From Limiplasma sp964416065 (GTDB lineage Bacteria > Bacillota > Clostridia > Christensenellales > Aristaeellaceae), in assembly GCA_964416065.1 (NCBI GenBank), contig CAYQCL010000003.1, positions 22,087-86,086 of the forward strand: 64,000 bases of DNA, read 5' to 3'. Position 1 is the stretch's first letter. Each line of letters opens with the position of its first letter. Of this stretch, positions 61,829 to 64,000 are shown one piece after another. A program made the position numbers and the translations under genes. The notes beneath the pieces are model-generated. The model saw only the letters and a program-made list of their open reading frames with translations, searched no databases and was not told the origin of the DNA.

Positions 61829-62613
61829 GGCCGGAAGAATGGGAAAACCGAATTTCCGAACGGATTGACGCGCTGGATATCCGCTGTGACGAAAGCACGG
61901 GAGAACGGCTCGCGAGATATCACGCGCTTCTGACGGAATGGAATACCCGCATGAATCTGACCGGCGACACGGAATTCGAGACGTCGCTGGATCGGCATTA
62001 TGCCGATTCTTTGGCCCCTCTGGGGTTGGAAGGCCTGTTTTTTGAGAGGGCGAGCCTGATCGACGTCGGCAGCGGAGCGGGTTTTCCGGGATTGCCATTG
62101 GCCGTTGCGCGTCCTGATCTGAGCGTGACGCTTTTGGATTCGCTCAGGAAACGGATCGACTTCCTTTCGGAGGCTGTGAAGGATCTCAGGTTGAACAACG
62201 TGCGGCTCATGCATGCGCGCGCCGAGGATGCGGGCAGGAGCGTGCGGGAGCGCGAACGGTACGATCTGGCCGTGGCGCGGGCGGTGGCCCCGCTTCCCGT
62301 TTTATGCGAGCTGCTCTTGCCCTTTGTGCGCGTGGGCGGGAAAATGATATGCTATAAGGGGCCCTCGGCGTCGGAAGAGCTTGAGGCGGGACAAAGGGCT
62401 GCCCAGCTGCTGGGCGGCGGAAAATTGGACGTTCTGCCAGTGCGGCTTCCGTCTCGGCTGGAGTGGCGGCATTGCGTAATTGTGTGCGAAAAAGAAGAAA
62501 AAACCGTTCGACAATATCCCCGGAAAGCCGGCACACCGGGCCGGTCGCCTCTGGGCAATTACGCCAAAACGGATGAAAAAGCGACAAAAAAGAAAGCAAA
62601 GGCGCGCTCTTGA
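61825..62613 (+). CDS. rsmG: 16S rRNA (guanine527-N7)-methyltransferase
   Basis: 262 residues. RsmG features are LLTEWNTRMNLTGDTEFE, HYADSLAPL, the SAM loop LIDVGSGAGFPGLPLAVARP and VARAVAPLPVLCELLLPFV. A Lys-rich C-terminal tail is longer than usual. It commonly precedes noc/parAB near the replication origin; here noc follows after 176 bp. Confidence 0.95.
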   Translation: MRPEEWENRISERIDALDIRCDESTGERLARYHALLTEWNTRMNLTGDTEFETSLDRHYADSLAPLGLEGLFFERASLIDVGSGAGFPGLPLAVARPDLSVTLLDSLRKRIDFLSEAVKDLRLNNVRLMHARAEDAGRSVRERERYDLAVARAVAPLPVLCELLLPFVRVGGKMICYKGPSASEELEAGQRAAQLLGGGKLDVLPVRLPSRLEWRHCVIVCEKEEKTVRQYPRKAGTPGRSPLGNYAKTDEKATKKKAKARS

Positions 62614-62789
62614 GGGAGGCGCCTTTGACGTATCGTGACGAACGAAAGATCCTCAAAGCAAGAAGGAATCCGGCCTTCCAAACGGGAATCCCCTATGCGA
62701 GGACGCGCCCGAGGGGTGATACATGTCAAGGGGGAGGGCATGTGGAGCCCGCGGGCGCGTCCGATCCCGAAAGCGAAGGAGGCTGTTTG

Positions 62790-63542
62790 ATGCAAGCGAC
62801 AGCCAATCAGGTACGCTGGGTTCCGATTGAGGAAATCGCGGAGCCGTGGGAGGGCAGCGAGGAAAGTCCCGACGGCACGGTGCTTTTGTGCGAGCGCTCC
62901 GACGGGAAATATACGCTTCTGGCGGGGCGGGAGCGCCTGCGCCGCATGCGCGAGGCGGGCCAGGTGTGCGTGGACGCGGTATTGAGCTCTTCCGATCGTG
63001 TGGAGGAGCGCGTCGACCGCCTTTTGGACAGGCTGATGCGCGGGAAGATCCATTATTTGGACGAGGCGGAGGAATACCGGAGCCTGCTTGACAGTGGGCT
63101 GAACACCCAGGAACTGGCCGCGCGCCTGGGCCGCACGCCCGCGACGATCCGCAGGAAGCTGCGCCTTTTGAACATCGGCGAGGAAGCGGCACGGACGCTT
63201 CGGTTGAAGGGACTGTGCGAGCGCTATGCGCAGGAGCTTTTGCGCGTGCCAGGCCTGCAGGGACGGCTGCGCGTGCTCAAGCACGTGACGGATGGAGGAC
63301 TGAGCGTGAAGGATACGGAGAAGCTGATCGACGACGTGCTCTCTCGCATGCCGGTGCCTATGACGGGCGGGCGGCGCATGAAGCCCCTGATGCGGGATTA
63401 CCGCCTGTATGTCAACGCCATTCGCGGCATCGTCGAGCAGATGTGCGATGTCGGCCTGGACGCGACGATGCAGGTGACGGTGGGAAAGCGCGTCGCGGAG
63501 ATACGTATCTCGGTGCCGACATTTTTGCAGGGAGGAAAGTGA
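62790..63542 (+). CDS. noc: ParB-family nucleoid occlusion-like protein
   Basis: 250 residues. A shortened ParB N-terminal domain (LLCERSDGKYTLLAGRERLR) precedes a ParB helix-turn-helix (LNTQELAARLGRTPATIRRK) and a C-terminal dimer region. AAGGAGG lies 7 nt before ATG 62790. The place after rsmG matches noc in Bacillus; it could equally be a parB paralogue. It would bind DNA near the origin and influence division placement. Confidence 0.85.
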   Translation: MQATANQVRWVPIEEIAEPWEGSEESPDGTVLLCERSDGKYTLLAGRERLRRMREAGQVCVDAVLSSSDRVEERVDRLLDRLMRGKIHYLDEAEEYRSLLDSGLNTQELAARLGRTPATIRRKLRLLNIGEEAARTLRLKGLCERYAQELLRVPGLQGRLRVLKHVTDGGLSVKDTEKLIDDVLSRMPVPMTGGRRMKPLMRDYRLYVNAIRGIVEQMCDVGLDATMQVTVGKRVAEIRISVPTFLQGGK

Positions 63543-63543
63543 A

Positions 63544-63573
63544 GGGCAAGGGGCATAATGCCTCCCGCCCTTT
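63544..63573 (+). terminator. probable terminator after noc
   Basis: An imperfect stem GGGC...GGCAT / ATGCC...GCCC is followed by TTT. Confidence 0.5.
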
Positions 63574-63594
63574 GTCGATGCTGAGAGACGCTGA

Positions 63595-63906
63595 TTAGAC
63601 GTCTTTTTCGTACATCGTCGCGATCAGGCGGCCATAGCTCTCGACAGTGAAGAGCACATGATAGCCCTTAGGCTTTGGAACGTTATAGATTAGCAACGGA
63701 AAATAATGTTTTGACCGCTATAAATTCTTTCAAGAAAATCATAAGGATCACCGTTGATCATAAGCTCAACCTCTTAAAATATTTGCGTAATATTTTCTTC
63801 ATCCCACCGAACAGCTTGATGACATCAGATCGAAGCTTACCTCTTTACTTCGTACTGTTAAAACTCCCTTTTTTCTCGCAGTCAACTCAACATCAGAAGC
63901 ACACAA
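63595..63906 (-). pseudogene. degraded small gene
   Basis: On the minus strand three protein-like stretches lie in different frames: TARKKGVLTVRSKEVSFDL, then WDEENITQIF-stop-EVELMINGDPYDFLERIYSG, then KPKGYHVLFTVESYGRLIAT ending at 63595. They read as one ancestral protein of about 100 residues broken by frameshifts and a TAA at 63774-63776. The DNA is AT-rich compared with the rest. The family was not recognised. Confidence 0.45.
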
Positions 63907-63917
63907 CTCCTGTTGCC

Positions 63918-64000
63918 TCAGTCATCGAGCCATTCAATTTCTTGCTCAGCCTCCCAGAATGTTTTTCCCGCAAAAATGGGGGCTTTCTGAAAGGCATCGC
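63918..64000 (-). CDS. C-terminal fragment of unknown gene (partial)
   Basis: A frame open from the window edge to TGA at 63918-63920 encodes about 26 residues (AFQKAPIFAGKTFW then an acidic tail EIEWLDD). Protein-like composition and an AGGAG just downstream suggest it precedes the degraded gene in one transcript. Too short to identify. Confidence 0.4.
   Translation of the reverse strand, partial: DAFQKAPIFAGKTFWEAEQEIEWLDD

Noticed and set aside
62610..62789. Upstream extension of noc to 62610
   Set aside because: The ParB-type sequence begins after ATG 62790, which has AAGGAGG at 7 nt; the extension has no recognisable content.

Overview
The window is a 64 kb chromosomal stretch of a spore-forming, GC-rich member of the Clostridia. 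Supporting signs are CotF-type spore-coat genes, a T-box leader ahead of proS, an attenuated infC-rpmI-rplT leader, YesM/YesN-type two-component genes, a cdaA-cdaR pair, consensus sigma-A promoters and strong AGGAGG ribosome sites. The composition and the non-lipidated sugar-binding proteins would suit an uncultured Christensenellales-like lineage, but that placement is inference. There is no phage, no CRISPR array and no intact insertion sequence. The only mobile-looking DNA is a hairpin-rich intergenic repeat at 37.4-37.8 kb, with a partial relative at 10.0 kb.

Layout. 1-2.5 kb: a GldA/GldF/GldG-like ABC export module, cut by the window edge. 2.6-10 kb: a YesN/YesM two-component system divergent from a sugar ABC importer (TIM-barrel isomerase, binding protein, two permeases). 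10.3-22.4 kb: eight tightly overlapping minus-strand genes (large secreted/membrane protein, ABC ATPase, ABC permease, membrane/coiled-coil protein, MoxR ATPase, DUF58, BatA-like, double-vWA protein). 22.7-25.4 kb: secF, secD and a small membrane protein. 25.6-30.6 kb: a coiled-coil membrane protein, an autoregulated marR with degV, infC-rpmI-rplT, recO and a small membrane protein. 30.7-37.4 kb: T-box-proS, a HAD hydrolase, a large polytopic membrane protein, two spore-coat-like genes and a GH1 glycosidase. 37.4-40.7 kb: the repeat element, then an operon of two esterases and an ATP-grasp enzyme. 40.9-43.3 kb: a two-domain DUF1538 transporter with a tandem PII-like protein. 43.6-54.3 kb: an LplABC-type importer followed by a peptidoglycan-sugar recycling locus (murQ, RpiR regulator, anmK, namZ, nagZ, sugar kinase, GNAT). 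54.4-60.2 kb: aldo/keto reductase, RNA methyltransferase, a membrane protein, cdaR and cdaA. 60.4-63.5 kb: radC, a YdcF-like protein, rsmG and noc. The last 460 bp are AT-rich and look degraded.

How the parts work together. Most of the window deals with the cell envelope: export and assembly machines (two ABC modules, SecDF), peptidoglycan turnover and salvage (namZ/nagZ/anmK/murQ plus a likely dedicated ABC importer) and c-di-AMP signalling. The most notable leads are the ABC importer fused by position to murQ (a non-PTS route for muramic-acid sugars), the MoxR/vWA/ABC operon, the esterase-esterase-ATP-grasp operon and the DUF1538/PII-like pair.
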